A model generated the notes under the pieces. That model worked only from the letters and a program-made list of their open reading frames with translations, did not search any database and was not told where the DNA came from. Shown here piece after piece: positions 38,516-38,905 of a stretch of DNA of 38,905 bases. The DNA comes from Nonomuraea longispora (GTDB lineage Bacteria > Actinomycetota > Actinomycetes > Streptosporangiales > Streptosporangiaceae): contig NZ_SMJZ01000070.1 of NCBI RefSeq assembly GCF_004348345.1, positions 1 to 38,905 of the forward strand, given 5' to 3'. The translations under genes and the position numbers were made by a program. Position 1 is the stretch's first letter; each line of letters opens with the position of its first letter.

Positions 38516-38905
38516 ATGGACGACAACGAGCTGTACCCCATCGGGGACGTGGCCAGGAGGACCGGGCTGAGCGTCAGCGCCATCCGCTACTACTCCGACG
38601 CCGGCGTCATCGATCCCACACACGTCACCGAGGCCGGCCACCGGCTGTACGACGTCCGCGCCATCGCGCGCCTGGAACTCGTCCGCACCCTGCGCGACCT
38701 GGGCACCGGCCTCGAAGGCGTGCGCCGGCTGCTCGACGGCGAGACCACCCTGCACGACCTCGTCACCGCCCACCTCCGGCTGGTCGAGCGTCAGGAGCGC
38801 GACCTGCGGGCCAGGAGGGCCGTGCTGCGGACCCTGGTCAAGCAGGGCGGCACGGCCGCGCAGGCGGCTCTGATGCACAAGCTCGTGTCGATGTCCGACG
38901 AGGAG
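38516..38905 (+). CDS. MerR-family transcriptional regulator (cut by window edge)
   Basis: The visible 130 residues begin MDDNELYPIGDVARRTGLSV then SAIRYYSDAGVIDPTHVTEA, the MerR winged helix, with GHRLYDVRAIARLELVRTLR as second motif and a coiled-coil dimer helix (VERQERDLRARRAVLRTLVK). No Cys motif for metals is seen in this part, so a drug or small-molecule sensing type is likely. The gene runs past the right edge, so any ligand domain is out of sight. A leaderless start is suggested by the -10 at 38504. It is divergent from the DUF5946-like gene. Confidence 0.9.
   Translation, partial: MDDNELYPIGDVARRTGLSVSAIRYYSDAGVIDPTHVTEAGHRLYDVRAIARLELVRTLRDLGTGLEGVRRLLDGETTLHDLVTAHLRLVERQERDLRARRAVLRTLVKQGGTAAQAALMHKLVSMSDEE

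Noticed and set aside
1..38905. Whole window as a secondary-metabolite gene cluster (SARP, P450, aminotransferase, kinase, ectoine)
   Set aside because: There is no PKS, NRPS, terpene synthase or RiPP core, and the candidate genes are spread out in separate, divergently controlled units. Only ectABCD is a true biosynthetic cluster.

Overview
The window is about 39 kb of high-GC DNA from an actinomycete. The gene set is a SARP-type regulator, a DUF3073 protein, two LCP-family cell-wall ligases, menB, an anti-sigma-like ATPase, ectABCD, GTG starts and apparently leaderless promoters. It is most like a filamentous genus such as Nonomuraea/Streptosporangium or Streptomyces; the genus is an inference. 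I found no transposase, integrase, tRNA, rRNA or CRISPR array, and base composition looks even throughout.

Left part (1-13.3 kb): the start of a SARP regulator cut by the window edge, with 11-bp-spaced direct repeats upstream. Then come an aminotransferase divergent from a LysR regulator, rnhB, a luciferase-like flavin oxidoreductase, a conserved pair of a ParA/CooC-like ATPase and an SCO5389-type protein, a TPR protein, an LCP protein, a methyltransferase, an MFS transporter, a beta-lactamase-fold serine hydrolase, and a second LysR gene divergent from a DapA-superfamily lyase that lacks one catalytic tyrosine of true DapA.

Centre (13.4-20.9 kb, minus strand): a compact three-gene operon encodes a small membrane protein with a soluble OB/NfeD-like tail, a flotillin with a long coiled coil, and a 1611-residue protein with a MoxR-like AAA+ domain at its C-terminus. 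The first two genes overlap by one base and the next two are 6 bp apart, so the products are probably made together as one membrane-linked machine. It resembles E. coli yqiJ-yqiK plus an ATPase of the poorly understood 'DNA repair ATPase' type. A possible ECF-sigma promoter lies upstream. This is the most likely under-described system here.

Right-centre (21-30.7 kb): an ArsR regulator, menB and an antibiotic-kinase-like gene in a row; a DUF3073 gene overlapping the tail of a P450 gene on the other strand; a TetR regulator divergent from the P450 with a clear operator; a second LCP protein; an MSMEG_6728-type protein; an orphan molybdenum hydroxylase large subunit; a small hypothetical; and an RsbW-like ATPase.

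Right part (30.8-38.9 kb): ectABCD makes ectoine and 5-hydroxyectoine from aspartate-semialdehyde and ends at a 16-bp-stem terminator. Upstream lie a roughly 480-bp gene-poor region and a remnant of an AraC/GlxA regulator. Then come two convergent beta-propeller lipoproteins, a DUF5946-like protein, and a MerR regulator running off the edge behind a textbook 19-bp-spacer promoter.
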